A stretch of 64,000 nt of DNA, taken from the NCBI GenBank assembly GCA_022841745.1, contig JALHQW010000033.1, positions 1 to 64,000 of the forward strand, written 5' to 3'. Numbering within the stretch: position 1 is the stretch's first letter; each line of letters starts with the position of its first letter. Below are positions 8,657-18,266 of this stretch, in pieces. The translations under genes and the position numbers were made by a program. The notes beneath the pieces are model-generated. The model did not search any database. It was given only the letters and a program-made list of their open reading frames with translations, and was not told the DNA's origin. The DNA comes from Saprospiraceae bacterium. GTDB lineage: Bacteria > Bacteroidota > Bacteroidia > Chitinophagales > Saprospiraceae.

Positions 8657-11600
8657 TTAATCTTCCCCCGTCGGGTGGCAACTATAACAAGCCGCACTAT
8701 TGTACTGATACCCGCCAACCCCTTGGTGCCTATCCGCCAAGTCCACCGGGTCATCGTGCTCATGGCAGTCAATGCAACTGAACTGCGAGTAGTTGCCCCC
8801 GATATGGCATTCCACGCAAGTGTTCCATTCCCCTTCGTGCCGCCCGCTGAAAATCGGGAAATATTGATTGTCGTGGTCCCAAGTGGAGGGCGTCCAAGCG
8901 CTTTCGGTATGGCAATTCTGGCAGGTAGTCGGGAAGCCCGCCTGCTGGTGGTTGGGATTGTTGGCCCCATTGTATTCGGCTTGGTGGCAGCCCACGCAAG
9001 CGGTCGGCGTGTTGTTGTAGTTGCCGTTGTGGCACTCGGCGCATTGGTTGGCAATCGCTGCGTGGGCGCCGTTCAGCGGCCAGTATTGGTTGTGGATGGG
9101 GAAGGTCGCAGGGTTCCAATCGGGGTCGGTCGTGTGGCACATGGCGCAGTCGGTCGGGATGGCGAGGGCCGTGTGGTTGGGGTTCGTGCTGCTGTTGTAA
9201 TCCGGTTGGTGGCAGCCCACGCAGGTGTTCGGCGTGTTGTTGTAATTGCCGCCCACATGGCACTCAGCGCATTGGTTCGCAATCGGTACGTGTGCCCCGG
9301 TCATTGGCCAGATGGCATTGTGGTCGAAAGTGGATGGCGACCAAGCCGTCTGTGAATGGCAGTCCTGGCAGGTCGTCGGGAACTGGTTCGAGACGTGGTT
9401 CGGGTTCGCCGCACCATTGTAATCCGGTAGGTGACAGCCCACGCAGGTATTCGGCGTATTGTTGTAGTTGCCGTTGTGACACTCGGCGCATTGGTTGGCT
9501 ATTGCAACGTGAGCGCCAGCCAACACATAATATTGGTCGTGAATGGGGAAGGTCGCTGGCTGCCAATCGGGGGCCGTCGTATGGCAAAGCTCACAGTTCG
9601 TCGGGATGGCCAGCGCCCCGTGGTTCGGGTTCGTGCTCGTGTTGTAGTCCGGTTGGTGGCAGCCTTGGCAAGTGGTCGGCGTGTTGCTGTAGTTGCCGCC
9701 CACATGGCATTCGGCGCATTGGTTGGCAATCGGGATATGCGCCCCCGTCAGTGGCCAAACCGTGTTGTGGTTAAACGTGGAAGGTGCCCAAGCCGATTGC
9801 GAGTGGCAGTCCTGGCAGGTCGTCGGGAACTGGTTCGAGACGTGGTTCGGGTTCGTAGCCCCGTTGTAATCCGGCAGGTGGCAGCCCACGCAGGTATTCG
9901 GCGTGTTGTTGTAATTGCCGTTGTGGCACTCGGCACATTGGTTCGCTATTGAAGCGTGAGCGCCAGCCAGAATATAATATTGGTCGTGAATGGGGAAGGT
10001 CGCTGGCTGCCAATCGGGGGCGGTCGTATGGCAAAGCTCGCAATTCGTCGGTATCCCCAACACCTCGTGGTCGGGGTTCACGCTGGCGTTGTAATCGGGC
10101 GTATGGCAGCCAGCGCAGGTGTTCGGCGTGTTGTTGTAATTGCCGTTGTGACATGCTGCGCAATCGTTCGCAATTGGCGTATGTGCCCCCGTCAGCGGGT
10201 AAAATTGGTTGTGTATCGCAAAGGTCGCAGGTGCCCAGCCCGGTGCGGTCGTATGGCAGCTTGCGCAATCCGTGGGGAAGTTCAGCACCTCGTGGTCGGG
10301 GTTGGCCGAGCCTTGGAAGTCGGGCATGTGGCAGGCATCACAATTGGTCGGCGTGTTCTGGTAACCCGCAGCATGGCAGTCCACACAGTCGGCGGTCAGG
10401 TGACCTCCGGTCAATGGCCAGACCGAGTTGTGGTTGAAGCCGTCTCCCTCTCCGTTCGGGTGGCAGGCCAAGCAAGCCGGGCTGTTGTACTGGTAGCCGT
10501 TCACGCCAACGTGGTCGTTGTTCGTCTCCGGGTTCGCATGGCAGGTCGTGCAGGTGAACACCGCAAAATTGTTCGGGTTCGTATGGCAATCCACGCAGGC
10601 ATCCCATTCGCCCTCGTGCGCCCCGGAGTAAATCGGGAAGTACTGTGCATCGTGGTCGAAGGTCGAAGGCACCCAGGCCGTCTCCGAGTGACAGGTTGTA
10701 CAGTCCGTCGAGAAGCCCGCCAGCTGGTGGTTCGGGTTCGTAGTGCCGTTAAAGTCCGCTATGTGGCAGGCGTAGCAGGTGTTCGGCGTGTTGTTGTAGT
10801 TCCCGTTGTGGCAGGTGGCGCACTGGTTCGCAATCGTTGCGTGAGCACCGTTCAATGGGTAAAACTGGTTGTGTATCGGGAAGGTCGCTGGCTGCCAATC
10901 CGGGGCGGTTGTGTGGCACATCGCACAGTCGTTGGGCAGGGCCAAGGCCACGTGGTTCGGGTTTTGGCTTTGGTTGAAATTGGGCGTGTGGCAGCCCGCA
11001 CAGGTGTTGGGCGTGGTCGAGTAATTGCCGCCTAGGTGACATTCCACGCAATCATTCGCTATCGGAACGTGCGCCCCGGTTATCGGCCAGACCGAGTTGT
11101 GGTTGAAGGTCGAAGGCACCCAAGTGGTTTCACCATGACACACCGTGCAGTCGTTGGGGAACTGGTTGGCCACGTGGTTCGGGTCGGCTGCCCCATTGAA
11201 GTCCGGTGCGTGACAACCGATGCAAGTGTTCGGTGTCGAGTTGTAGTTGCCGTTGTGGCACTCGGCGCATTGGTTCGCAATTGCTGCGTGGGCACCGTTC
11301 AGCGGGTGAAACTGGTTATGAATCGCAAAGCTCGCAGGTGCCCATCCCGGCGCCGTCGTGTGGCAGCTTGCGCAATCATTTGACAGGCCAAGCACCCCGT
11401 GGTTCGGGTTCGTCGAGCCATTGTAGTCGGCTTGGTGGCAAGCTGCGCAATCCGACGACGTTCCTTGGAAATTGCCCCCTATATGGCATTCAAAACACTC
11501 CGCAGTCACGTGCGCCCCCGTCAGCGGCCAAACGGTACTGTGGTCAAACACGTTCGTCGCATCACCCGTCGGGTGGCAAGCGAGGCAAGCCTGGTTGTTG

Positions 11601-14600
11601 TAGGTATAGCCCGGCACGCCATTGTGGTCGTTGTTCGTCTCCGGGTTTTGGTGGCAGGTCGTGCAGACCACCTCGGCATAGTTCCCCGGGTTCGAGTGGC
11701 AGTCAATGCACTGGTTCCATTCGCCGTTGTGCGCCCCTGAGTAAATCGGGAAATACTGCGCATCGTGGTTGAAATTGGCGGGCACCCAAACGCTCTCGCC
11801 GTGGCAAGTCGCACAGTCCGTCGGGAACTGCGCCGCCTGGTGCGGTGGGTTCGCCGTGGCGTTGTAGTCCGCTGTATGACAAGCGAAGCAGGTGTTCGGC
11901 GTGTTCACGTAGTTCCCGTTGTGGCAAGTGGCGCACTGGTTCGCAATCGTTGCGTGAGCACCATTCAACGGATAAAAATCATTGTGAATCGGGAAGGCCG
12001 CAGGTTCCCAATCGGGGGCAGTAGTATGACACATCGCACAGTCCGTCGGCAGGCCGAGCGCCATGTGGTTGGGGTTTGCGCTCTGCGCAAAATCGGCTTG
12101 GTGGCAGCCCGCACAGTCCGTGGGCGTGGTCGTGTAGTTCCCGCCGATATGGCATTGCACACATTCGTTTGCTACCGCAATATGCGCCCCGGTAAATGGC
12201 CACACATTATTATGATTGAACGTGGATGGAATCCAAGCGCTCTCGCTATGGCAGGTCGTGCAGTCGTTGGGGAACTGGTTCACCACGTGATTCGGGTCAG
12301 CCGCCCCGTTGAAATCGGGCGTATGACAGCCCATGCAGGTGTTTGGCGTATTGTTGTAGTTGCCGTTGTGGCAAGTGGCGCAGTCGTTCGCCACCGTTGC
12401 GTGAGCGCCGTTCAATGGATAAAACTGGTTGTGGATGCCGAAACTCGCAGGTGACCAATCCGGCTGCGTGGTGTGGCACTGGGCGCAGTCCATCGGCAGG
12501 TTGAGCATCACGTGGCTGGGGTTCATCGAGCCATTGAAAGCGGTGGCATGGCAGCTTGCGCAATCCGTTGACGTGCCTTGGAAAACGCCCCCAACATGGC
12601 AGTCGAGGCACTCCGTCGTCGTGTGCGCCCCGGTCAGCGGCCAGACGGTATTATGGTCGAAAATATTGTCCGCATCGCCCGTTGGGTGGCAGGCGAGGCA
12701 AGCGTTGCTTTCATAGACGTAGCCGCCGACGCCAGCATGCTCATCGTTCGTTTCCGGGTTGGCGTGGCAGGTCGTGCAGGTGAACTGCCCGTAGTCGCCG
12801 GGCACGTTGTGGCAGTCCGTGCAGGCGTTCCACTCGCCCTGGTGCGCCCCACTGTAAATCGGGAAATGCTGTGCATCGTGGTCGAAAGTGGCGGGCGACC
12901 AAGCGCTTTCCGAGTGGCATTCCGTGCAGTCCTGCGAGAACTGGAGTTGCTGGTGGTTTGGGTTGGTTGTGGCGTTGTAGTCCGCTTGGTGGCAAGCGAA
13001 ACAGGTGTTCGGCGTGTTGTTGTAGTCCCCGTTGTGGCAAGTGGCGCACTGGTTGGCAATCGTTGCGTGAGCACCATTTAATGGATAAAAATCATTGTGC
13101 AACGGGAAGGCCGCAGGCTCCCAATCAGGGGCGGTCGTGTGGCATATTGCACAATCATTGGGCAAGTTCAGCGCCGTGTGGTTGGGGTTTGCGCTTTGCG
13201 CAAAATCGGATTGATGGCAGCCCGCACAGTCCGTGGGCGTGGTCGAGTAGTTGCCGCCGATATGGCATTGCGCACATTCGTTTGCTACCGCAATATGGCT
13301 CCCGGTAAATGGCCAAACCGAGTTGTGGTCAAAGGTCGAGGGCACCCAGGCCGTCTCTGAGTGGCAGGTCGTGCAGTCGTCGGGGAACTGGTTCGCCACG
13401 TGGTTAGGGTCTGCCACGGCGTTGAAGTCTGAGGTATGGCAGCCGATGCAGGTATTCGGGGTATTCACGTAGTTCCCGTTGTGACAGGAGGCGCAGTCGT
13501 TCGCAATCGTTGCGTGAGCGCCGTTCAGTACATAAAAATCATTGTGGTTGTCAAACCTCGCAGGTGCCCAGCCGGGGTCGGTAGTATGGCAGCTTGCGCA
13601 ATCGTTCGAAAGGCCAAGCGCCCCGTGGTTTGGGTTGGCCGTTTGGTTAAAATCGGTGGTGTGGCAGCTTGCGCAATCGGTGGGTGTGCCGGTGTAGTTC
13701 CCTCCGGGATGACAAAAAGTGCAGTCCGTCGTAAGGTGCGCCCCGGTCAGCGGGAAGTCCGTCGAATTATGGTCAAAAGCCCCGTCCGCCTCGCCCGTCG
13801 GGTGGCAAGCAAGACATGCCGAATTTTCATAGACATAGCCCACCACGCCCCCGTGCTCATCGTCCGTTTCGGGGTTGATATGGCAAATGGTGCAACTGTT
13901 CACGGCGTAGTTGTTCGGGTCGGTATGGCACTCCGTGCAACTGTTCCAGACGCCTTGGTGCTTGCCGCTGTAAATCGGGAAATGTTGCGCATCGTGCGCC
14001 AGGTACTGCGCTGGCTGCCAATCGGGGTCGGTGGTGTGGCACTGGGCGCAGTCGTTGGTGAAGCCAGCCTGCACGTGGTTCGGGTTTTGCGCAGCATCGA
14101 AATCGGGCTGGTGGCAGGCGGCGCATTGGTTCGGTGTATTGGCGAAATCGCCCCCCGCATGGCAGGCGGCACAGTCATTGATTTGGTGACCTTTGGTCAA
14201 TGGGAAGAAGGAGTGGTCAACTTTGTCCGTGTTCCAACCAGCGGTGTTAGGGTCGTGGCATTCGAGGCAGTTGGTTGAGAAGCCCGCTTGGGAATGGTTG
14301 GGGTTGGTGGTCTGGTTGAACTCGTCCGTGTGGCAGTTCCTGCACTCGTTGCCGATGCGGTCGAAGCGCAGGGCCGACTCGTTGGGCACCATGCCATTGG
14401 TGATCGTGTGGCATTCCTCGCAGCTCACCGCCGAGTGCGCCCCGATGAGCGGGAAGCCATTGTCGAAGTGGAGTTGGGAGACGTTGTCCACGAGCCAGTG
14501 GTTCGTCGAGTGGCAGCGGGCACAGTCGTTGCCGACGGTTTGTTGGTGGATGTCCTGGTGGCAGGCGTTGCAGTCGGCCTTGGTGTTTTCGAACACCAGT

Positions 14601-14887
14601 TTATCGTGGCAGTCCCGGCAGTCCACGTTTGCGTGGCGGCCCGTGAGCGGGAAATCCGTCTTGTTGTGGTGGAATTTGCTGGTATCAACGGGCAGGAGCA
14701 TCCCGGTCGTCTTGGACTTGGTCGGCTTATGGAGTTCGATGCCCGACCAGTAATCCTTTGCAATCGCCCAGCCCGCCGGTGAGTGGCAGGAGGCACAGTC
14801 CAATTTGAGGGCTGCGCCGTGCGGGTTTTGCGCAAGCAAACAATGCGCAAGGCCCATGAGCAAGATGATGGTCCAAAACCTGTACAC
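8657..14887 (-). CDS. Giant multihaem cytochrome c (82 CxxCH motifs)
   Basis: The 2076-residue product begins with a signal peptide (MYRFWTIILLMGLAHCLLAQ) and otherwise consists almost wholly of cytochrome-c3-like repeats. I count 82 CxxCH haem-binding motifs by hand. Two repeat types alternate. One is of the form GAHATIANQCATCHNGNY followed by NTPNTCxxCH and PNHxxxQFPxDCTTCH. The other starts HDAQYFPIYSGAH and carries CTTCH, NPETN and CLACHPTG, ending in FDHxxVWPLTGAH. Many extra histidines (GAH, PNH, FDH) can be distal ligands, giving bis-His haems. It has no T9SS tail, membrane anchor or enzyme domain, so it most likely acts as a long electron wire in the periplasm or on the surface. The frame is intact over 6.2 kb. 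It is flanked by a barrel gene and a 23-haem gene. Confidence 0.95.
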   Translation of the reverse strand: MYRFWTIILLMGLAHCLLAQNPHGAALKLDCASCHSPAGWAIAKDYWSGIELHKPTKSKTTGMLLPVDTSKFHHNKTDFPLTGRHANVDCRDCHDKLVFENTKADCNACHQDIHQQTVGNDCARCHSTNHWLVDNVSQLHFDNGFPLIGAHSAVSCEECHTITNGMVPNESALRFDRIGNECRNCHTDEFNQTTNPNHSQAGFSTNCLECHDPNTAGWNTDKVDHSFFPLTKGHQINDCAACHAGGDFANTPNQCAACHQPDFDAAQNPNHVQAGFTNDCAQCHTTDPDWQPAQYLAHDAQHFPIYSGKHQGVWNSCTECHTDPNNYAVNSCTICHINPETDDEHGGVVGYVYENSACLACHPTGEADGAFDHNSTDFPLTGAHLTTDCTFCHPGGNYTGTPTDCASCHTTDFNQTANPNHGALGLSNDCASCHTTDPGWAPARFDNHNDFYVLNGAHATIANDCASCHNGNYVNTPNTCIGCHTSDFNAVADPNHVANQFPDDCTTCHSETAWVPSTFDHNSVWPFTGSHIAVANECAQCHIGGNYSTTPTDCAGCHQSDFAQSANPNHTALNLPNDCAICHTTAPDWEPAAFPLHNDFYPLNGAHATIANQCATCHNGDYNNTPNTCFACHQADYNATTNPNHQQLQFSQDCTECHSESAWSPATFDHDAQHFPIYSGAHQGEWNACTDCHNVPGDYGQFTCTTCHANPETNDEHAGVGGYVYESNACLACHPTGDADNIFDHNTVWPLTGAHTTTECLDCHVGGVFQGTSTDCASCHATAFNGSMNPSHVMLNLPMDCAQCHTTQPDWSPASFGIHNQFYPLNGAHATVANDCATCHNGNYNNTPNTCMGCHTPDFNGAADPNHVVNQFPNDCTTCHSESAWIPSTFNHNNVWPFTGAHIAVANECVQCHIGGNYTTTPTDCAGCHQADFAQSANPNHMALGLPTDCAMCHTTAPDWEPAAFPIHNDFYPLNGAHATIANQCATCHNGNYVNTPNTCFACHTADYNATANPPHQAAQFPTDCATCHGESVWVPANFNHDAQYFPIYSGAHNGEWNQCIDCHSNPGNYAEVVCTTCHQNPETNNDHNGVPGYTYNNQACLACHPTGDATNVFDHSTVWPLTGAHVTAECFECHIGGNFQGTSSDCAACHQADYNGSTNPNHGVLGLSNDCASCHTTAPGWAPASFAIHNQFHPLNGAHAAIANQCAECHNGNYNSTPNTCIGCHAPDFNGAADPNHVANQFPNDCTVCHGETTWVPSTFNHNSVWPITGAHVPIANDCVECHLGGNYSTTPNTCAGCHTPNFNQSQNPNHVALALPNDCAMCHTTAPDWQPATFPIHNQFYPLNGAHATIANQCATCHNGNYNNTPNTCYACHIADFNGTTNPNHQLAGFSTDCTTCHSETAWVPSTFDHDAQYFPIYSGAHEGEWDACVDCHTNPNNFAVFTCTTCHANPETNNDHVGVNGYQYNSPACLACHPNGEGDGFNHNSVWPLTGGHLTADCVDCHAAGYQNTPTNCDACHMPDFQGSANPDHEVLNFPTDCASCHTTAPGWAPATFAIHNQFYPLTGAHTPIANDCAACHNGNYNNTPNTCAGCHTPDYNASVNPDHEVLGIPTNCELCHTTAPDWQPATFPIHDQYYILAGAHASIANQCAECHNGNYNNTPNTCVGCHLPDYNGATNPNHVSNQFPTTCQDCHSQSAWAPSTFNHNTVWPLTGAHIPIANQCAECHVGGNYSNTPTTCQGCHQPDYNTSTNPNHGALAIPTNCELCHTTAPDWQPATFPIHDQYYVLAGAHVAIANQCAECHNGNYNNTPNTCVGCHLPDYNGAANPNHVSNQFPTTCQDCHSQTAWSPSTFDHNAIWPMTGAHVPIANQCAECHVGGNYNNTPNTCVGCHQPDYNSSTNPNHTALAIPTDCAMCHTTDPDWNPATFPIHNQYWPLNGAHAAIANQCAECHNGNYNNTPTACVGCHQAEYNGANNPNHQQAGFPTTCQNCHTESAWTPSTWDHDNQYFPIFSGRHEGEWNTCVECHIGGNYSQFSCIDCHEHDDPVDLADRHQGVGGYQYNSAACYSCHPTGED

Positions 14888-15026
14888 TTGAAGGGTGTTT
14901 CTGACAGAATTCTGACAAATCTATAACCAAAAACGGGGCGGGCAAGTGACTTGCGTCAGGGGGAGGGGGGAAAGTTGCTGAACGGGAAGAAGGGGAGGGT
15001 GAAACGGTTTTTCAATTACTAGTACT

Positions 15027-15063
15027 GATTGAAAATTCGGAATTAAAATCCGAATTTTCAATC
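15027..15063. promoter_or_regulatory. Inverted repeat at promoter of DUF4143 ATPase gene
   Basis: GATTGAAAATTCGG (15027-15040) is exactly complementary to 15050-15063, separated by a 9-base AT-rich centre. It ends 32 bases before the ATG and just before a -7 box (TAATTTTG, 15072-15079), so it could be an operator or a terminal repeat of an inserted unit. Confidence 0.6.
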
Positions 15064-15095
15064 ATTTTTATTAATTTTGCACGAAAATTAAGGCC

Positions 15096-16250
15096 ATGCA
15101 ATCTAACCTTATTAACCGCCAAAAAGATATTGAAACCATCAGAGACCTGTTGGAGGTATTCCCTGTGACCGCCATATTGGGGCCAAGGCAAGTTGGTAAA
15201 ACCACCCTATCCAAAGCGTTTGAACCCAATTTTGTTTTTGACCTTGAGAACCCAAGAGACTTGGCAATGATGGAAAACCCTCAGCTTACATTGGAAAAGT
15301 TAGAAGGGCTTATCGTCATTGACGAAGTACAACGAAAACCAGAACTTTTCCCATTACTTCGCTATCTGGTTGACACACACCAAAGCCAGCGCTATTTGAT
15401 TCTTGGGAGCGCATCTTCCAGTCTTAAGCAACAGAGCGGCGAATCGCTTGCTGGTCGTATTGGCTACCATTATCTCACCGGCATCAACCTGGGCGAATTA
15501 GGCAAGCAAAGTATGGACACCCTTTGGCTAAGGGGTGGTTTTCCCCGTTCTTTGCTCGCCCAAGATGACAATAAGAGTATGTTGTGGCGAAGTAATTTTG
15601 TCTCCACCTTCCTCGAACGAGACCTTGCCATTTTGGGCAGTAATGTGCCATCCACTGTCATGTACCGTTTTTGGTTGATGCTGAGCCATTATCACGGTCA
15701 AACCCTTAACTATAGTGAACTGGCTCGTTCATTCGGCGTTAGCGACAAGACTGTAAAAACCTATATTTCTATTCTTGAGGACACATTTATGTTGCGCCAA
15801 CTCATGCCTTGGCATGCCAACCTTGGTAAACGATTGGTAAAAAGCCCGAAATTATACATAAGAGACAGTGGCATTTACCACGCCCTCCAACATATTGAGA
15901 CCATGCAACAGTTGCGAACAAGTCCTCTTGTTGGAGCATCATGGGAAGGTTTTGCGCTGGAAGAAGTAGTGTCTTTTCTGTCAAAAAGGGAAAATGAAGT
16001 GTTCTTTTATGGCTCTCATGCAGGTACTGAGTTGGACTTGCTCTGGCATGAAATGGGGAAGGTATTTGGGGTAGAGTTCAAGTACATGGATGCTCCAAAA
16101 TTGACCAGGTCTATGCACGAAGCCATTTCCGATTTACAGTTACATCACCTTTGGGTCATTTACCCTGGTGACAAAGCTTATCCACTTTCCGAACAAGTGA
16201 CCGTTTTACCACTTTGGGAACTCCAAAAAATGCAGGAACAGTTTAGCTAA
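15096..16250 (+). CDS. AAA ATPase with DUF4143 domain
   Basis: The 384-residue protein has Walker A GPRQVGKT (residues 29-36), Walker B LIVIDEVQ (about 73-80), a sensor-like YLILGSAS, a winged-helix-like segment (ELARSFGVSDKTVKTYISIL, about 210-230) and a C-terminal DUF4143 region with a nuclease-like ending (AGTELDLLWHEMGKVFGVEF and K). Such ATPases are common, scattered and mobile among bacteria and archaea, with no settled function. It sits alone on the plus strand between the two cytochrome genes, preceded by an inverted repeat. Its stop lies two bases from the stop of the 23-haem gene, which suggests insertion into the cytochrome block. Confidence 0.9.
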   Translation: MQSNLINRQKDIETIRDLLEVFPVTAILGPRQVGKTTLSKAFEPNFVFDLENPRDLAMMENPQLTLEKLEGLIVIDEVQRKPELFPLLRYLVDTHQSQRYLILGSASSSLKQQSGESLAGRIGYHYLTGINLGELGKQSMDTLWLRGGFPRSLLAQDDNKSMLWRSNFVSTFLERDLAILGSNVPSTVMYRFWLMLSHYHGQTLNYSELARSFGVSDKTVKTYISILEDTFMLRQLMPWHANLGKRLVKSPKLYIRDSGIYHALQHIETMQQLRTSPLVGASWEGFALEEVVSFLSKRENEVFFYGSHAGTELDLLWHEMGKVFGVEFKYMDAPKLTRSMHEAISDLQLHHLWVIYPGDKAYPLSEQVTVLPLWELQKMQEQFS

Positions 16251-16252
16251 AT

Positions 16253-18211
16253 TCATTTGTGGCAGTCCACGCACTCAAAACGCTCCATACGGTACATCAC
16301 TACCATTTCCCCAGCCTTTTCCTTCGGCAAATGGCATTTCTCGCAAGCCGTCGCCGCATGTTTTCCCTCCAATTTAAACCTCGTCTTATCATGGTCAAAC
16401 CCGGTCACCGTCCAACCTTCGAAACCATGGCAGCGGGCACAGTCTGTCACACCATCCCCTTTAGGGGGCAGGGGGTTGGCGAACTGGCTGCCGTGGCTAT
16501 GGTCGTGACAGTCGGCGCAGGTATTGGGTAGGCCAGCGAAACTGCGTTTGGGCGGCTCGTCGTCGCTCAAGTGGCAGGCCCGGCAGTCCACTGCCTGGTG
16601 CTTGCCTTGTAGCTGGAACTTCGTCTTCGAATGGTCGAAGCGCCCGCTGATGACCGACCAAGACTCGGTGAGGTGGCAGGTCTGGCAGTCTTGGTTGGGA
16701 TACCAAGTGGCGGCAATTTCATTTCCCTTCCTGTGTATATCCTCATGGCAGTCCACGCAGCGCTCGCCGATGTTGCGGAAGCGCCATGTTGATGACTCAC
16801 CACCAACGCTGGCAGGGTTCTGAACCCTGCTAGCGCTTTCGACATGGCAGGCAAAACAAGGTGTCGCCACGTGTGCCCCATCCAACGGGAAGCGGGTCAG
16901 CGCATGTTGTTCGAGGCTGAAAGTGCTGCCCGCAAAGCCATCAGTGGTGTGACAAGTGGCGCAGTCAGGCGGCGCTCCCCCTTTAGGCGGCTGCGGGCCA
17001 TCCCCTTTAGGGGGTAGGGGGGTAAACTGCCCTTCGTGGAAATCTGAGTGGCAGGCAGCGCAGGTATTGTGCGGCAGCGGGTCGGTAAAGCTGCTGCTGG
17101 TATGGCATTTCTTGCAGTCCACGGCGGCGTGCTTGCCCTCCAACTCGAAGCCCGTTTGGGCATGGTTGAAGTCGTCGAGGTTGCCGACGGCCACTTTCGT
17201 GAACGAACTCTCGGAGTGGCAGCCAGCGCAATCCGTGCCGAACTTGCCCTCGTGCGGGTCTTTGTGGCAGGTGGCGCATTCGTAGGTTTTCACCCCCAGC
17301 CTGTCCTGAAAAACATTGGTCGGCGTGGCGCTGGCCATGCTGTGGCATTGGGCGCAGTCCACCGATTTGTGTTTGCCTTTTAGCGGGAAATTGGTCTTGC
17401 CGTGGTTGAACTTGCCGAGGCTGCTGGTATTGGCAAACGACTGCTCGTTGTGGCATTGCTTGCAGTCATTGCCAAGGTGGCTGCGGTGCGGGTCGTCGTG
17501 GCAGGCGTTGCAGTTTTTGAAGGCGATGCCTGTGAATTGCTGGAATTCCTTGCCGTTTTTCACCGCTACCTTGTGGCAATCCTTGCACTCAACGCTTTTG
17601 TGCTTGCCCAAGAGTACGAAGTTGGCCTTGTCGTGGTTGAACTTGGTGGCAGGCTTGAAATCGTCCATACCGTGGCACTTGGCGCATTCGTTCGGGAGGG
17701 TCTTTTGGTGGTAGTCGGTGTGGCAGTCGAGGCATTGCTGACCGAGGCCGAGGTAGGTTTCTTTGCGTTTTTTAAGGTTCACATCTGCCACGTAATCGGG
17801 CTTATGGCATTTCCGACAGTCAACTTTTGCGTGGGCGCCTTCCAGCTTGTAGCCAGCGAGGTTGTGGTCGAATTTTTTCTCATCAAAACGCACCATTTCG
17901 AACTTGCGCCCGTGGTGGTCGCTGTGGCAGGTGGCACAGTCCTTTCCCCGCCCGTCCTTGGAGGCGTGGTAGCCCCGTTTTTTGTCAATGAGGCTTTTGA
18001 TTTCCTTGTGGCAGGCGAGGCATTTATCGTTCGAGACCTTGTCGCCGAGCACGTGGCACTGGGTGCAGTTGGTCATGCCCTCCAACTTGGCGTGTGGGGT
18101 GGCGAGGTCGCCGGGGGAGAGTTGGGCGGAGAGCCTGCTGGCGAGCAGTACAAATAGAGCGATTTGAAAAAGTCGTTTTAAGTCAATTTTAGGGTATTGC
18201 CTTGTTGACAT
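16253..18211 (-). CDS. 23-haem cytochrome c3-family protein
   Basis: From the ATG at 18211 (MSTRQYPKIDLKRLFQIALF) the product is 652 residues with a signal peptide ending near SAQ; longer upstream starts are not supported. I count 23 CxxCH motifs by hand. Repeats have the form FNHxKxNFxLxGKHKSVDCxxCH, typical of cytochrome c3/c7-like periplasmic wires, and histidines such as GKH and FNH can be distal ligands. Three short peptides look inserted: PLPPKGDG (twice, one followed by PQPPKGG) and SRVQNPASVGGE. These are translations of palindromic repeats listed separately. The gene is transcribed toward the giant cytochrome gene, with the DUF4143 ATPase gene lying between them on the other strand. 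Confidence 0.93.
   Translation of the reverse strand: MSTRQYPKIDLKRLFQIALFVLLASRLSAQLSPGDLATPHAKLEGMTNCTQCHVLGDKVSNDKCLACHKEIKSLIDKKRGYHASKDGRGKDCATCHSDHHGRKFEMVRFDEKKFDHNLAGYKLEGAHAKVDCRKCHKPDYVADVNLKKRKETYLGLGQQCLDCHTDYHQKTLPNECAKCHGMDDFKPATKFNHDKANFVLLGKHKSVECKDCHKVAVKNGKEFQQFTGIAFKNCNACHDDPHRSHLGNDCKQCHNEQSFANTSSLGKFNHGKTNFPLKGKHKSVDCAQCHSMASATPTNVFQDRLGVKTYECATCHKDPHEGKFGTDCAGCHSESSFTKVAVGNLDDFNHAQTGFELEGKHAAVDCKKCHTSSSFTDPLPHNTCAACHSDFHEGQFTPLPPKGDGPQPPKGGAPPDCATCHTTDGFAGSTFSLEQHALTRFPLDGAHVATPCFACHVESASRVQNPASVGGESSTWRFRNIGERCVDCHEDIHRKGNEIAATWYPNQDCQTCHLTESWSVISGRFDHSKTKFQLQGKHQAVDCRACHLSDDEPPKRSFAGLPNTCADCHDHSHGSQFANPLPPKGDGVTDCARCHGFEGWTVTGFDHDKTRFKLEGKHAATACEKCHLPKEKAGEMVVMYRMERFECVDCHK
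16455..16475. repeat. CCCCTTTAGGGG element inside the 23-haem gene
   Basis: A short palindrome CCCCTTTAGGGG followed by a G-run is read in frame as PLPPKGDG between two haem motifs. Related copies are at 16975-17022 and, inside dnaE, at 53835-53857. Confidence 0.75.
16807..16834. repeat. CAGGGTT palindrome inside the 23-haem gene
   Basis: GGCAGGGTT and AACCCTGC flank a CTG loop. It is read in frame as RVQNPASVG. A more perfect copy with longer arms stands at 35808-35840 in intergenic DNA. Confidence 0.7.
16975..17022. repeat. Two tandem CCCCTTTAGGGG-type elements inside the 23-haem gene
   Basis: Two copies in a row (16975-16995, degenerate, and 17000-17022) encode PLPPKGDGPQPPKGG between a DFHEGQF and a CATCH segment. 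The frame is kept open, so the cytochrome tolerates the inserted linker. Confidence 0.75.
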
Positions 18212-18266
18212 ATCAAGAAGGATTGGTTGGAAAAAATGATTTAAATTTGTTTTCAAAATTAGAATC

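Noticed and set aside
9956-11035. Long plus-strand open frames across the giant cytochrome gene
   Set aside because: They are shadows of the repetitive minus-strand haem gene, rich in Val/Arg/Gly without any domain, signal or start context.
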